From Pseudomonas plecoglossicida NBRC 103162 = DSM 15088 (GTDB lineage: Bacteria > Pseudomonadota > Gammaproteobacteria > Pseudomonadales > Pseudomonadaceae): a stretch of 64,000 nt of DNA. Positions 9,459-18,286 of this stretch are shown in pieces; position 1 is the stretch's first letter, and each line of letters opens with the position of its first letter. A model generated the notes under the pieces. That model was not told the DNA's origin. It saw only the letters and a list, made by a program, of their open reading frames with translations, and did no database searches. The translations under genes and the position numbers were made by a program. The stretch lies in the NCBI RefSeq assembly GCF_000730665.1, contig NZ_BBIV01000030.1:1-64000 (forward strand), given 5' to 3'.

Positions 9459-9477
9459 TGCAGGTCCTCTCCCGGCC

Positions 9478-10956
9478 TCAGAAGCGCCAGATCACGTCGA
9501 CGAAGGCGCGGTGCATGTACGAGTCGGTTTCCTTGCCATAGGCATCGCCCGGCTTGAACACACCGGCGCGCAGGCGCACCAGCGCGGACGGCTCGTCGAT
9601 CGCCTGGCTCATCGAGGCCGGCAGCAGGCCTTGCTTGAAGTACTTGGTCACGACCACATCCATTTCCTGGCCCAGGTCTTTCTCGCCATCGACCAGCTGA
9701 CGGTTGACGCCGTTGTCGTCGACCGCGGCGTTGATGCCGCTGGAGCCGATGTTCTGGTTGCCGTCGACACGCCAGAACTTGTGGTAGATCAGGCTGGCGT
9801 CGTAGTCGTCGCGCAGCTGCCAGGAGGCGAACAGGGTGGCCGCCTGCAGGTTGCCCAGCTCGCCCCGGAAGGCTTCGCCGAAGCGGTGCACGCGCGAGCG
9901 GGTACCGGTGAAGTTGGAGCGGTTGCTCTCAAGGCCGGTCTGCTCGAAGTTGTTCGAACCGTCGTCGCCACCGCCGCCGCTGCCGCGGGCATAGGCCGCG
10001 CCGACCTGCCATTGCGGGTCCAGGCGCAGGCGGATGCCGAGGTCGGTGGCCCAGGCGTTGACGTCGCCGCTCTGCTTGCCGGTGGCCACTTGCTCATCGC
10101 CCACTTGCTGGCTGCTGAGGGTGTCGCGATCGCCGGTCAGCCAGGTGACGCTGCCCCAGTAGTTGACGGTGTGCTCGTTGCGCCAGTTGTAGGCGTCGCT
10201 GTTGGCTTCCAGGCCCAGCCAGGTGAGGTCGCCGGTGCGGGTCTTGTCCAGCGCGTCGACGGTCTCGCCAGGGTTCTTCAGGCTGCCGCTGTCATGGGTG
10301 TGGTGGGCACGCACGCCTACCCAGTGGCCGGGTGTCCACTGCGTGGCGACGTTGCCGTACACATGGGTGCGGTCCTTGTCTTCCGGGGCCAGCTCGGTCA
10401 GGTCGGTGCGGTACTCGCTGAAGCGCTGGGCGACGCCCAGGTCGGCCTTGAGCAGGGTGGTGTCGAAGGTCCAGTTCAGCGCTTCGATGTTGGTGTCGCG
10501 CCACATGCCGTCGTCGCTGCGCAGGCGCTGGCGACCCAGGCGCAGCTGCTCGCCGGGGTAGGCGGTGAGGCCGCTGTAGCCGACCCAGAATTCGCGCATG
10601 GCCAGGTAGTTCTTGTCCGGCTTGCGGCTGTCGTCGCCGGTGTCGGTGGTGCTGCCGTCGTCGTTCTGGCGCAGGGTGTCGGTTTCGATGGTGTCGGTGG
10701 CCGCGACGGCCTGGCCCATGGCGTAGGCGCTCCAGTTGCCGCGTTCGCCATACACCCACGGGCGCACGTCGAGGCCCAGGCCGTTGACGTCGCCGCCGGA
10801 GCGGGTGCCCAGGTCGCGGTCGTCTTCCGACTGGCCGGTGATCTTCACATCCAGGCCGAAGTTCTTCTGCGCCGTCATGTCAGCCAGGGTCGGGCAGGAC
10901 CACAGCAGGGCGAAGCTCAGGCCGATGCCGGCTTTCACGAAGGGGTTGAGCGTCAT
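9478..10956 (-). CDS. algE: Outer-membrane alginate export porin AlgE
   Basis: AlgE is an anion-selective 18-stranded beta-barrel that secretes alginate. The 492-residue precursor has a signal peptide ending near LADM and a long Asp/Asn/Gly-rich barrel sequence. Its C-terminal strand ends in an aromatic residue (VDVIWRF), the usual outer-membrane assembly signal. Its ATG overlaps the algK stop by four bases, indicating translational coupling with its partner lipoprotein. Confidence 0.95.
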   Translation of the reverse strand: MTLNPFVKAGIGLSFALLWSCPTLADMTAQKNFGLDVKITGQSEDDRDLGTRSGGDVNGLGLDVRPWVYGERGNWSAYAMGQAVAATDTIETDTLRQNDDGSTTDTGDDSRKPDKNYLAMREFWVGYSGLTAYPGEQLRLGRQRLRSDDGMWRDTNIEALNWTFDTTLLKADLGVAQRFSEYRTDLTELAPEDKDRTHVYGNVATQWTPGHWVGVRAHHTHDSGSLKNPGETVDALDKTRTGDLTWLGLEANSDAYNWRNEHTVNYWGSVTWLTGDRDTLSSQQVGDEQVATGKQSGDVNAWATDLGIRLRLDPQWQVGAAYARGSGGGGDDGSNNFEQTGLESNRSNFTGTRSRVHRFGEAFRGELGNLQAATLFASWQLRDDYDASLIYHKFWRVDGNQNIGSSGINAAVDDNGVNRQLVDGEKDLGQEMDVVVTKYFKQGLLPASMSQAIDEPSALVRLRAGVFKPGDAYGKETDSYMHRAFVDVIWRF

Positions 10957-12470
10957 AGCGAGTCCTCACCGTCTACTTCGTTTTCATCGTCTTGCAGGGC
11001 TTCCAGGGCGAGGGTGCTGTTGCCACCCTGCACCATGCTGCCGCGTGCCTGCTTCTCTTGCTCCAGCAGGCGTTGGGCCTGGCTGCGCTGGTCAGGCGTG
11101 AGCTGCTGGTCGAGTTGCTGCAGCAATTCGCTGGATTGCGGCGTCGGGTTGACCTGGGACAGCTGGGCGAATACCCAGGCATTGCCCGGTTGCGGGCGGA
11201 TGCCATGGCCTTCGCTGAACAGCTGGGCGAGGGCGTAGTCGGCGCTGTTCTGGCCGCCGCGGGCGGCGCTGAGCAGGTGGTCGACGGCCTTCTGCGGCTC
11301 GACGTCGCCCAGGTAGCCACGGCGGTACAGCTGGCCGAGGTAATAGTGGGCGCTGACTTCGCCGGCATCGGCGGCGGCCTGCAGGTGCTGCTGGGCTTTT
11401 TCGGCATCGGCCGGCAGCGTCTTGCCTTCGTAGTACAGGCGGCCCAGCAGTAACTCGGCACGCGGCTGTTCGGCTTCACGGCCCTTGTCGATGTAGGCCA
11501 TCAGCTGGTCGGTGTCGCCCAGCTCGGGGAAGTCGTAGACCAGCTGCGCCAGGCTGACCCAGGACGCCGGGTTGGCCGGGGCGACCTGCTCGAGCAGGTC
11601 CTTGGCGGTTTTCTCGTCGGTCTGGCCGAGACTGCGGTCAGCCAGTACGCGGGCGACGCTGTCGACCCGGGTGGCCGGCACCGCGCCACGGGCATAGGCG
11701 GCCTTGAGCTGGCCGAGCAGGGCGGCTTGCTGGTCGGCCTGCGCGCGTTTCTGGTAGACGGTGGCCAGCTCGACGTAGCAGATGTCGGTGGTGGCCAGCG
11801 CGGCCTTGCAGATCTGCTCGACTTCACCCAGGTGCTGGTCGTAGGTGCCCTGGGTGCGGTACAGCAGCACCTGGGCCAGGCCCGCTTCCGGGTTGCCGGC
11901 GGCGCGCCACTGGTCGATCTGCTGCTGGGCGTTGATGTTGGGGAAGCTCTGTGGATAGGTCAGGTAGAGCATCGCCAGCGGGATCAGGCTGTTGCCTTCG
12001 CCTTGGCTTGCGGCGGACTTGAGCAGGCCTTGGGCTTCTTCACGTTCGGCCTGGGTGCTGTCGGGCTTGGCCACCAGCAGGCGGCCGAGGCGCGCCTGGG
12101 CCCGCGGCGAAGTGGCCGCAGCGGCGCGGTAGGTGGCTTCGGCCTCCTTGAGCTGCGACGGGTCGCGGGTGGCCACCTTGATGTCGGCCAGGCCCACTTG
12201 CGCTTCGCTGTAGCCAAGATCGGCCAGGGCCTTGTAGTTGCGCTCGGCCAGCGCGGTATCGCCGCGCTTGAGGGCTTCGTTGGCCAGGCGCTGGTCGGGC
12301 AGGCCGGCACAGCCGGCGAGAACCATTGCCGCAGTCAAGGCACACAGGACCTTGTGGGAGCCGGCTTGCCGGCGATTGGCCAGTGCAGGTGAAGCATCTG
12401 CCGGGCGAGCGCTGCGCACTCGATCGCTGGCAAGCCAGCTCCTACAGGTATCGAGTTGTCTGCTGGTCAT
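10953..12470 (-). CDS. algK: Alginate secretion lipoprotein AlgK with REP-derived N-terminal insertion
   Basis: AlgK is an outer-membrane lipoprotein built of TPR/Sel1-like repeats that helps localise AlgE and links the synthase to the porin. Sel1-like repeats such as YYLGQLYRRGYLGD and YALAQLFSEGHG are clear in the C-terminal half. The ATG at 12470 has GAGGA seven bases upstream, yet the lipobox (LAGC) puts the lipidated cysteine at residue 54, far from the usual 18-25. Residues 8-41 are encoded by a REP doublet. Removing them gives about 471 residues, close to the usual AlgK length (about 475). An internal GTG at residue 18 is an alternative start but lacks a visible ribosome site. Confidence 0.93.
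   Translation of the reverse strand: MTSRQLDTCRSWLASDRVRSARPADASPALANRRQAGSHKVLCALTAAMVLAGCAGLPDQRLANEALKRGDTALAERNYKALADLGYSEAQVGLADIKVATRDPSQLKEAEATYRAAAATSPRAQARLGRLLVAKPDSTQAEREEAQGLLKSAASQGEGNSLIPLAMLYLTYPQSFPNINAQQQIDQWRAAGNPEAGLAQVLLYRTQGTYDQHLGEVEQICKAALATTDICYVELATVYQKRAQADQQAALLGQLKAAYARGAVPATRVDSVARVLADRSLGQTDEKTAKDLLEQVAPANPASWVSLAQLVYDFPELGDTDQLMAYIDKGREAEQPRAELLLGRLYYEGKTLPADAEKAQQHLQAAADAGEVSAHYYLGQLYRRGYLGDVEPQKAVDHLLSAARGGQNSADYALAQLFSEGHGIRPQPGNAWVFAQLSQVNPTPQSSELLQQLDQQLTPDQRSQAQRLLEQEKQARGSMVQGGNSTLALEALQDDENEVDGEDSL
12349..12449. repeat. REP doublet (REPIN) inside the algK signal-peptide coding region
   Basis: Two inverted REP copies lie here: ACCTTGTGGGAGCCGGCTTG at one end and its variant ACCTGTAGGAGCTGGCTTGC reading in from the other. 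It stays open in the algK frame and adds 34 codons between MTSRQLD and the hydrophobic core LCALTAAMVLAGC. Confidence 0.92.
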
Positions 12471-12482
12471 CGGCTTGTCCTC

Positions 12483-13649
12483 TTAAAGACCACGGGCCAC
12501 GGCTTTGTCGATCAGCCAGTTGAGCGAAGGGCCGCGGTCGCTGTTGACCGACGCCGGGCGCCCGGCAAGCTCTGCGGGCAGGCTGCTGTCCGGCTTGATC
12601 TGCACGCGAATGTCGGATGCCAGGTCTTCGCTGTTGAGGCTGGTGCTGCCGACGATCTGGCCGGTGCGCACTTCGTCTTCACCGGCGATCTGGAAGTTGA
12701 CCTGGGTACCCGGCTTGACCTCGTCGAACTGGCGGTAGCTGAAGCGCGCCTCGATCATCGGCGTGGTGGTGCGTGGTACCAGCTGGAAGATAGGCTGGCC
12801 CTTGGCGGCGTACTGGCCGTCGTCCACCAGCTGGCGGGAGACCACACAGTCGCAGGGGCTGGTGAGGGTGCCGGACAGCTGCTTGCCGAACAGTTCCTCG
12901 ACCTTGGCCGGCTCCAGCTGCGAGTCGTCCAGATGGCCTTTGAGCATGTCCAGCATGCTGGTGCTGAAGCTCGCCAGCGGCGCGCCCTTGACCACTTGGC
13001 CACCGCTCTCGACCAGGCTGCTCACGGTGCCGTCGCGGGGCATGGTGACGGTAGTGGTCGGCACGGCGACCACACCGGCTTCGGCGTGGCTGACGAAGTA
13101 CATGCCATACAACGACTTGGCGACGAAACCGAAGGCGGCGACACCCACCACAAACACGCCGAGGGTGACGGTCACGGCCTTGAGCCGGCCGAAGGCGGAC
13201 AGCCCGGAGCCGCCGTCCTTCTGCTTGCGCGCCTTGGTGAAGTTGTCGCGCTGCAGGGTGCTGAGCACGTCGCCGATACTGATCAGCTCGCCCGACAGGT
13301 GGCTGGTGATGATATGGCGCAGGGTGGCGATGTCGCGCGGTTCGAGGTTCTGGAACTGCGCACCGGTACGCCCGCTGTCGCTGATGTAGGAGCGCACCTG
13401 GAACTCGATATCCATCGACAGCCCGAGGTTGTCGACCACGAACTGCAGGCGCCCGCGCAGTACGTCGCCTACCGACAGCACCTTCTTGGTGTGGAAGCTC
13501 AGGCCACCGGCGGACAGGTCGTCGACCTTCACATCGTGGGCTTGGCGTTCATTGTCCAAAAAGCGCAGCTTGGCCGGGATGCGTACCCGGGCGTGTTGGC
13601 GCTGGGCTTCGGACTCATGCACGACATTGACGTTCACGGCGGTATTCAT
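12483..13649 (-). CDS. alg44: Alginate co-polymerase Alg44 (PilZ c-di-GMP receptor)
   Basis: Alg44 binds c-di-GMP and activates Alg8. The N-terminal PilZ domain has the two required signatures: R17-QHA-R21 and DLSAGG beginning at D44. A single membrane helix at about residues 158-180 (VTLGVFVVGVAAFGFVAKSL) leads to a periplasmic membrane-fusion-like (HlyD/barrel-sandwich) domain to the C-terminus. Length is 388 residues. It starts 37 bases after alg8, and algK begins 12 bases after its stop. Intact PilZ residues imply post-translational control by c-di-GMP. Confidence 0.96.
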   Translation of the reverse strand: MNTAVNVNVVHESEAQRQHARVRIPAKLRFLDNERQAHDVKVDDLSAGGLSFHTKKVLSVGDVLRGRLQFVVDNLGLSMDIEFQVRSYISDSGRTGAQFQNLEPRDIATLRHIITSHLSGELISIGDVLSTLQRDNFTKARKQKDGGSGLSAFGRLKAVTVTLGVFVVGVAAFGFVAKSLYGMYFVSHAEAGVVAVPTTTVTMPRDGTVSSLVESGGQVVKGAPLASFSTSMLDMLKGHLDDSQLEPAKVEELFGKQLSGTLTSPCDCVVSRQLVDDGQYAAKGQPIFQLVPRTTTPMIEARFSYRQFDEVKPGTQVNFQIAGEDEVRTGQIVGSTSLNSEDLASDIRVQIKPDSSLPAELAGRPASVNSDRGPSLNWLIDKAVARGL

Positions 13650-13686
13650 GGTGGTTTGTTCCTGTTAGATCCGATCCGGGTTGGGC

Positions 13687-15177
13687 TCACACGACCATGA
13701 ACAGCACAGCGACGAAGATGCTGGCAGCCGAGAAGGTCATGGTCCGCGAGGACCAGGTGTTGAACCATTGTTGAAAGCTGGCGAGGTCACGCTTGAGGGC
13801 AGTCGGTTGGCGGGTCCAGGACTGCTTGTCGAGACGGAAGAACACGTAGATCTTCATCAGCGCGCCGACGATCTGGTTGTAATAGAGAATCAGCGGGTAG
13901 GCCGGGCCTACGTTGTGGCCCGAGCACAGCAGCATGATGGTGAGGATCAGGCGGGTGATGCCGATCCACAGCAGGTACACCAGCAGGAAGGCCATGCCGA
14001 ACTTGAGGCTGGCGATCACCGCCACGGTCAGGCCCAGCAGGCTGGTCCACATCGACACGCGCTGGTCGAACAGCACGATGCTGGTGAACAGGCCCAGGCG
14101 GCCTACACCCAGACCCAGGGCGCGGGAGTTTTGCCGCAGGTTGTTGCCGTACCAGCGGTACATCAGCTTGCGACTGGCCTTGAGGAAGCTTTTTTCCGGC
14201 GGGTGCTCGACCGTGTTGATGGCGGCGTCCGGCACGTAGAAGGTGTCGTAGCCCAGGCGCATCAGGCTGAACCAGCTCGACTTGTCGTCGCCGGTAAGAA
14301 ACTTGAAGCGGCCCAGGCGCCAGTGCATCAGCGAGTCGCTTTCGACGTCGGCGATGAACTCGGGGTTGGTCACCACGCTTGCGCGGAACATCGACATGCG
14401 ACCGGTCATGGTCAGCACGCGCTTGCTCAGGGCCATCGAGCACATGTTGATGTGGCGCTGGGCGAAGCGCAGCTTGTGCCACTCGCTCATGATGTAGCCG
14501 CCGCGCACTTCGCAGAATTCGTTGGTGGTCAGGCCACCGACGTTGGGGAACAGCTTGAACCACGGTACGGTCTTGCGGACCACGCCCTCACCGAGCACGG
14601 TGTCACCGTCGATCACCGCCACCACGGCGTTCTCGTCCGGGAGCATCCGCGAGATGGCGCGGAAGCCATAGGCCAGGCCGTCGCGCTTGCCGGTACCGGC
14701 AATGCGCACGATATCCAGCTTGACGTGGGCGGGCGGGTTGTACTTGGCCCACAGGCTCTTCACCAGCAGTTCATCGGACATCTCCACCAGCGAGCAGACC
14801 ACGGTGGTGGGGTAGCCGCAGTCGATCGCCTCGCGGATCACCGAGCTGTACACCTGGGCGGTGGTCAGGGCTTCGATACGGAAGCTGGTGACCATCAGGT
14901 AGACATGCGACGGTGCCGCGGCATCGCCCATCTTGCGCACCTTGCGGCGCAGGTAGGGGTAGACGCCGTAGAGGAAGATCATCCCGCGAATGAAATGGGT
15001 GGCGCCCATGGAATAGCGCCAGATGCCGACTGCGCCGACCAGGAAGATGAAGTGCTTCGACTGCGAGTCGAAGATATCGGCTGGCAGGGCCAGGGCGATC
15101 AACATGAGCAGGCTCATGTAGAGCAGCCAACCGGCGCACTGCAACAGCACTGTCTGGAGCCTTTGCATGTTCAGCAT
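13687..15177 (-). CDS. alg8: Alginate synthase catalytic subunit Alg8
   Basis: Alg8 is an inner-membrane family 2 glycosyltransferase that polymerises GDP-mannuronate. Membrane segments flank a cytosolic catalytic domain with VIDGDTVLG (sugar-nucleotide/metal-binding Asp pair), the ESDS acceptor motif and a QxxRW-like segment RKLMYRWYG. Several C-terminal hydrophobic helices form the translocation channel. Length is 496 residues from the first ATG; a second ATG three codons on (15168) is equally plausible, since neither has a strong ribosome site. Confidence 0.95.
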   Translation of the reverse strand: MLNMQRLQTVLLQCAGWLLYMSLLMLIALALPADIFDSQSKHFIFLVGAVGIWRYSMGATHFIRGMIFLYGVYPYLRRKVRKMGDAAAPSHVYLMVTSFRIEALTTAQVYSSVIREAIDCGYPTTVVCSLVEMSDELLVKSLWAKYNPPAHVKLDIVRIAGTGKRDGLAYGFRAISRMLPDENAVVAVIDGDTVLGEGVVRKTVPWFKLFPNVGGLTTNEFCEVRGGYIMSEWHKLRFAQRHINMCSMALSKRVLTMTGRMSMFRASVVTNPEFIADVESDSLMHWRLGRFKFLTGDDKSSWFSLMRLGYDTFYVPDAAINTVEHPPEKSFLKASRKLMYRWYGNNLRQNSRALGLGVGRLGLFTSIVLFDQRVSMWTSLLGLTVAVIASLKFGMAFLLVYLLWIGITRLILTIMLLCSGHNVGPAYPLILYYNQIVGALMKIYVFFRLDKQSWTRQPTALKRDLASFQQWFNTWSSRTMTFSAASIFVAVLFMVV

Positions 15178-15241
15178 CCGTCGAGAAATCTTGGGGAAGG
15201 AGGGCGACGCAGTGGGGAGGCTGCGTCGCCCGGCCGAGGGC

Positions 15242-16558
15242 TTACCAGCAAATGCCTTCGGTACGGCTGGTGGTGCAGGTCGGTTTGCTCATGAAGCCGA
15301 CCAGGTCGATCACCTGCTTGCCTGCCGGCGCTTGCTGGGCAAGGGCGCGGAACTGCTCGTCACGGTTGCCCAGGACGATGATGTCGGCGTTGTCGATGAC
15401 CTTCTGGAAGTCGGCGTTGAGCAGCGAGGACACGTGGGGAATCTTCGACTCGATGTAGTCCTTGTTCGCGCCGTGGACACGGGCGTACTCGACGTTCTCG
15501 TCGTAGATGTCCAGCTGGTAGCCCTTGCCGATCAGGCGTTCGGCCAGTTCCACCAGTGGGCTTTCGCGCAGGTCGTCGGTACCGGCCTTGAAGCTCAGGC
15601 CCAGCAGGGCGACCTTGCGCTTGTCGTGGGCTTCGATCAGCTCGAAGGCGTTCTGTACCTGTGATTCGTTGCTGCGCATCAGCGAGTCGAGCAGCGGGGC
15701 TCGCACATCGAGGCTGGCAGCGCGGTAGGTGAGGGCACGCACGTCTTTCGGCAGGCACGAGCCACCGAAGGCAAAGCCTGGGCGCATGTAGTACTGCGAC
15801 AGGTTCAGCACCTTGTCCTGGCAGACCACATCCATCACGTCGCGGCCATCGACGCCCACCGCCTTGGCGATGTTGCCGATTTCGTTGGCGAAGGTGACCT
15901 TGGTGGCGTGCCACACGTTGCAGGTGTACTTGATCATCTCGGCCACTTCGATCGGCTTGCGGATGACCGGTGCGTCGAGTTCTTCGTACAGGCTCTGCAG
16001 CACGTCGCCGCTGGCGCTGTCCAGTTCGCCGATGACGGTCATCGGCGGGTGGTCGTAGTCCTTGATCGCGGTGCTTTCACGCAGGAACTCAGGGTTGACC
16101 GCGACGCCGAAGTCGACGCCGGCTTTCTTGCCCGAGCAGTCTTCGAGGATCGGGATGACCACGTTCTTCACGGTGCCAGGCAGCACGGTGCTGCGCACCA
16201 CGATGGTGTGGCGGCGGGTGGTGTCACGCAGCACGTAGCCGATCTCGCGGCACACCGACTCGATGTACTCCAAGCCCAGGTCGCCGTTCTTCTTGCTCGG
16301 GGTACCCACGCAGATCATCGACACATCGCTGGCGCGAATGGCCTCGGCGAAGTCGGTGGTGCCACGCAGGCGGCCGTTGGCGATGCCTTGTTGCAGCAGT
16401 GCTTCCAGGCCAGGTTCGACGATGGGCGACTTGCCCTGATTGATCAGGTCGATCTTGGTTTTGGACACGTCCACACCAATCACGTCATGGCCTCGCGCCG
16501 TCAGGCAGCCTGCACAGACCGCACCCACATAACCCAAACCAAAGATGCTGATACGCAT
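15242..16558 (-). CDS. algD: GDP-mannose 6-dehydrogenase
   Basis: AlgD oxidises GDP-mannose to GDP-mannuronate with NAD, the committed and rate-limiting alginate step. The Rossmann motif GLGYVGAVCAG is at residues 7-17, and the catalytic cysteine lies in FGGSCLPKDVRA near residue 268. The C-terminal UDP-binding-type domain is complete (438 residues). The ATG at 16558 has AGGTGA five bases upstream. A GTG three codons earlier is possible but falls inside that ribosome site. First gene of the operon, behind a leader of about 430 bases. Confidence 0.96.
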   Translation of the reverse strand: MRISIFGLGYVGAVCAGCLTARGHDVIGVDVSKTKIDLINQGKSPIVEPGLEALLQQGIANGRLRGTTDFAEAIRASDVSMICVGTPSKKNGDLGLEYIESVCREIGYVLRDTTRRHTIVVRSTVLPGTVKNVVIPILEDCSGKKAGVDFGVAVNPEFLRESTAIKDYDHPPMTVIGELDSASGDVLQSLYEELDAPVIRKPIEVAEMIKYTCNVWHATKVTFANEIGNIAKAVGVDGRDVMDVVCQDKVLNLSQYYMRPGFAFGGSCLPKDVRALTYRAASLDVRAPLLDSLMRSNESQVQNAFELIEAHDKRKVALLGLSFKAGTDDLRESPLVELAERLIGKGYQLDIYDENVEYARVHGANKDYIESKIPHVSSLLNADFQKVIDNADIIVLGNRDEQFRALAQQAPAGKQVIDLVGFMSKPTCTTSRTEGICW

Positions 16559-16585
16559 CGCTATCACCTCATGTGTTTATCACGC

Positions 16586-16606
16586 CGGCTCCTTCGGAAA
16601 GAGCCG
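16586..16606 (-). promoter_or_regulatory. Hairpin in the algD 5' leader with GGA in the stem
   Basis: CGGCTC pairs with GAGCCG around a nine-base loop. On the minus (mRNA) strand the 3' arm reads AAGGAGCCG, and a second AGG lies in the algD ribosome site some 20 bases downstream. Such GGA motifs could bind an RsmA/CsrA protein, but only the hairpin itself is seen. Confidence 0.4.
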
Positions 16607-17000
16607 AGCTGGGTTGATTAACAACAATTTCCAAGGCGCACGGATCCATGGCGAATGCACACTTCGCCGAGCGCAGGCATGAATAATTCCGGAGCGCAAA
16701 AAGTTGTGCACTCAAAGTTGGCAGTCAATGACCAGTAATTAAAAGGCGTGCCCTTTAATGCAGCGTCTTTATTACAATGCGCTACTTGGCGCGTTGCTGT
16801 GCTTGTTCTTTCAAGTGGATAAATCCTTTGAAATCAACCACTAGGACGATTTGTAAAGGGGCGCGTCTATCCTCCATGGACAGGGGCTCTCAGGTAATCC
16901 GTTGCGCCTCTCGACGAGCTCAGGGCGGGCAGTGGATTACTGCCGGTTGTCATCTGTAAGTCATATCTCACACTGGGGCGCATGAAATTCGTTACGGCAC

Positions 17001-17028
17001 TATGAGCGATTGCTCGCAGGAGAAGTTC
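17001..17028 (-). promoter_or_regulatory. Putative AlgU (sigma-22/RpoE-type) promoter of the alginate operon
   Basis: On the minus strand the -35 is GAACTT (17028-17023) within GGAACTTCTCCTGCGAG, resembling the P. aeruginosa algD promoter. After a 17-base spacer the -10 is TCATA (17005-17001). The start would be near 16994, leaving a leader of about 435 bases. Confidence 0.75.
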
Positions 17029-17195
17029 CGGCGGGCAAAGTGCCTGCATGAAAGATTTCTAAATATTTTTTCAGCGACTGATACTTTCACTTTGATGGCA
17101 CAGGCGGGAGGCACCCCTGTATATGAAGGGCGAAACTGACGGGGGATGTTCTTATGCCAGCATGGAAAAAATATTTTCAAAATTCGTCAAAAAAC

Positions 17196-17204
17196 TACGA
17201 ACGG
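17196..17204 (-). promoter_or_regulatory. AlgR-like binding box upstream of algD
   Basis: The minus strand reads CCGTTCGTA, eight of nine matches to the AlgR consensus CCGTTCGTC, about 200 bases upstream of the predicted start. AlgR sites at distant upstream positions control algD in P. aeruginosa. A nine-base match alone is weak. Confidence 0.45.
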
Positions 17205-17290
17205 TCTTATGGCGTTTGGCGATAACGATAGCGCTGCCAATATTATGGCGTCGGATTTTTGGCTAATCAGGCAGGTTTATTACTGACATG

Positions 17291-17327
17291 AAATAAAGCG
17301 CCGCCCGCGAGGGGGTCGCGGGCGGCG
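17291..17327 (-). terminator. Terminator of yaaA
   Basis: A GC-rich 12-bp stem (CGCCGCCCGCGA with its complement) around five G/C loop bases. On the minus strand it is followed by CTTTATTT. It lies 43 bases past the yaaA stop and insulates the alginate promoter region from yaaA. Confidence 0.8.
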
Positions 17328-17369
17328 ATCAGTGGGTGGGCCGGTGAAGGAGTTGCATCGAAGCGAGGA

Positions 17370-18149
17370 TCAATCGGCCGGATGATCCCTCAGGAACACC
17401 AGGTGATCAGGCTTCGACTGCTCGGCACTGAAGAAGTAACCCTGCACATCGAACTGCTTGAGGTGCTCCGGGTTGCTGATGCGCTCCTGGATGACGAATC
17501 GGCTCATCATGCCGCGGGCCTTCTTGGCGTAGAAGCTGATGATCTTGTACTGGCCGTTCTTCAGGTCCTTGAAGTCGACGTTGATCACCCGCCCCTTGAG
17601 GGCGCTGCGTTTGACCGCGCTGAAGTACTCGTTGCTGGCCAGGTTCAGCAACAGGTCATCGCCCTGGTCGTCCAGGGCCTGGTTCAACCATTCGCTGATG
17701 CGCGTGCCCCAGAAGGCGTACAGGTCCTTGCCGCGGGCGTTGGCCAGCTTGGTGCCCATTTCCAGGCGATAGGGTTGCATCAGGTCGAGCGGGCGGAGCA
17801 GGCCGTACAGGCCGGAAAGCATGCGCAGGTGCGCCTGGGCATAGGTGAAATCGTCTTCGCCGAGGGTTTCGGCGTCCAGCCCCGTGTACACGTCGCCCTT
17901 GAAGGCCAGCAGCGCCTGCTTGGCATTGGCGGGAGTGAAGTCTGGCGTCCAGCTGCCGAAGCGTGCAGCGTTCAGCCCGGCGAGCTTGTCGGACAGATGC
18001 ATCAGCTCGCTGATCTGCGCTGGCGACAGCTCGCGCAGTTGCTGGATCAGCACCTGGGAGTCGTCCAGGTATTGCGGCAGGGTGAAGCGGTCGGTGACCG
18101 GCTTGGTGTCGTAGTCGAGGGTCTTGGCGGGGGAAATCACCGTCAGCAT
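17370..18149 (-). CDS. yaaA: Peroxide stress protein YaaA (UPF0246)
   Basis: This small cytoplasmic protein is linked in E. coli to lowering free iron during hydrogen peroxide stress; it is a DNA-binding-fold protein without a known enzymatic reaction. The family N-terminus MLTVISPAKTLDY and the C-terminal segment YAKKARGMMSRF are both present. The frame is open further upstream, but ATG 18149 has GGAG nine bases before it and gives the standard 259-residue length. It is transcribed alone, towards the alginate promoter. Confidence 0.93.
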   Translation of the reverse strand: MLTVISPAKTLDYDTKPVTDRFTLPQYLDDSQVLIQQLRELSPAQISELMHLSDKLAGLNAARFGSWTPDFTPANAKQALLAFKGDVYTGLDAETLGEDDFTYAQAHLRMLSGLYGLLRPLDLMQPYRLEMGTKLANARGKDLYAFWGTRISEWLNQALDDQGDDLLLNLASNEYFSAVKRSALKGRVINVDFKDLKNGQYKIISFYAKKARGMMSRFVIQERISNPEHLKQFDVQGYFFSAEQSKPDHLVFLRDHPAD

Positions 18150-18286
18150 CGGGTCGGCTCCTGGAATCGTTGCCGGGGATTCTACGGACTGCGGTGGGTT
18201 GCGCCAAACTATGGCGACGATAGTCACAGACCATTGTTCGAGCAGGCGCTATAGTGCGCGTTTCGCTGTCACGGAGACCCTTCATC

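Larger units (their letters stand above)
16559..17290 (-). other. algD leader and regulatory region
   Basis: About 730 bases without a gene, clearly richer in A+T than its surroundings. Open frames inside it are short and have no ribosome sites. It contains the putative AlgU promoter at 17001-17028, an AlgR-like box at 17196-17204 and a small hairpin at 16586-16606 close to the algD start. A long leader and distant upstream binding sites are known for algD in P. aeruginosa. Confidence 0.8.

Noticed and set aside
351..16558. Alginate operon as a horizontally acquired island
   Set aside because: Gene order, codon use and flanks are typical of Pseudomonas core DNA, with no integrase, tRNA or direct repeats at the edges.
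16777..17180. Short open frames in the algD leader
   Set aside because: They lack ribosome sites and family resemblance; the region is better explained as promoter and leader.
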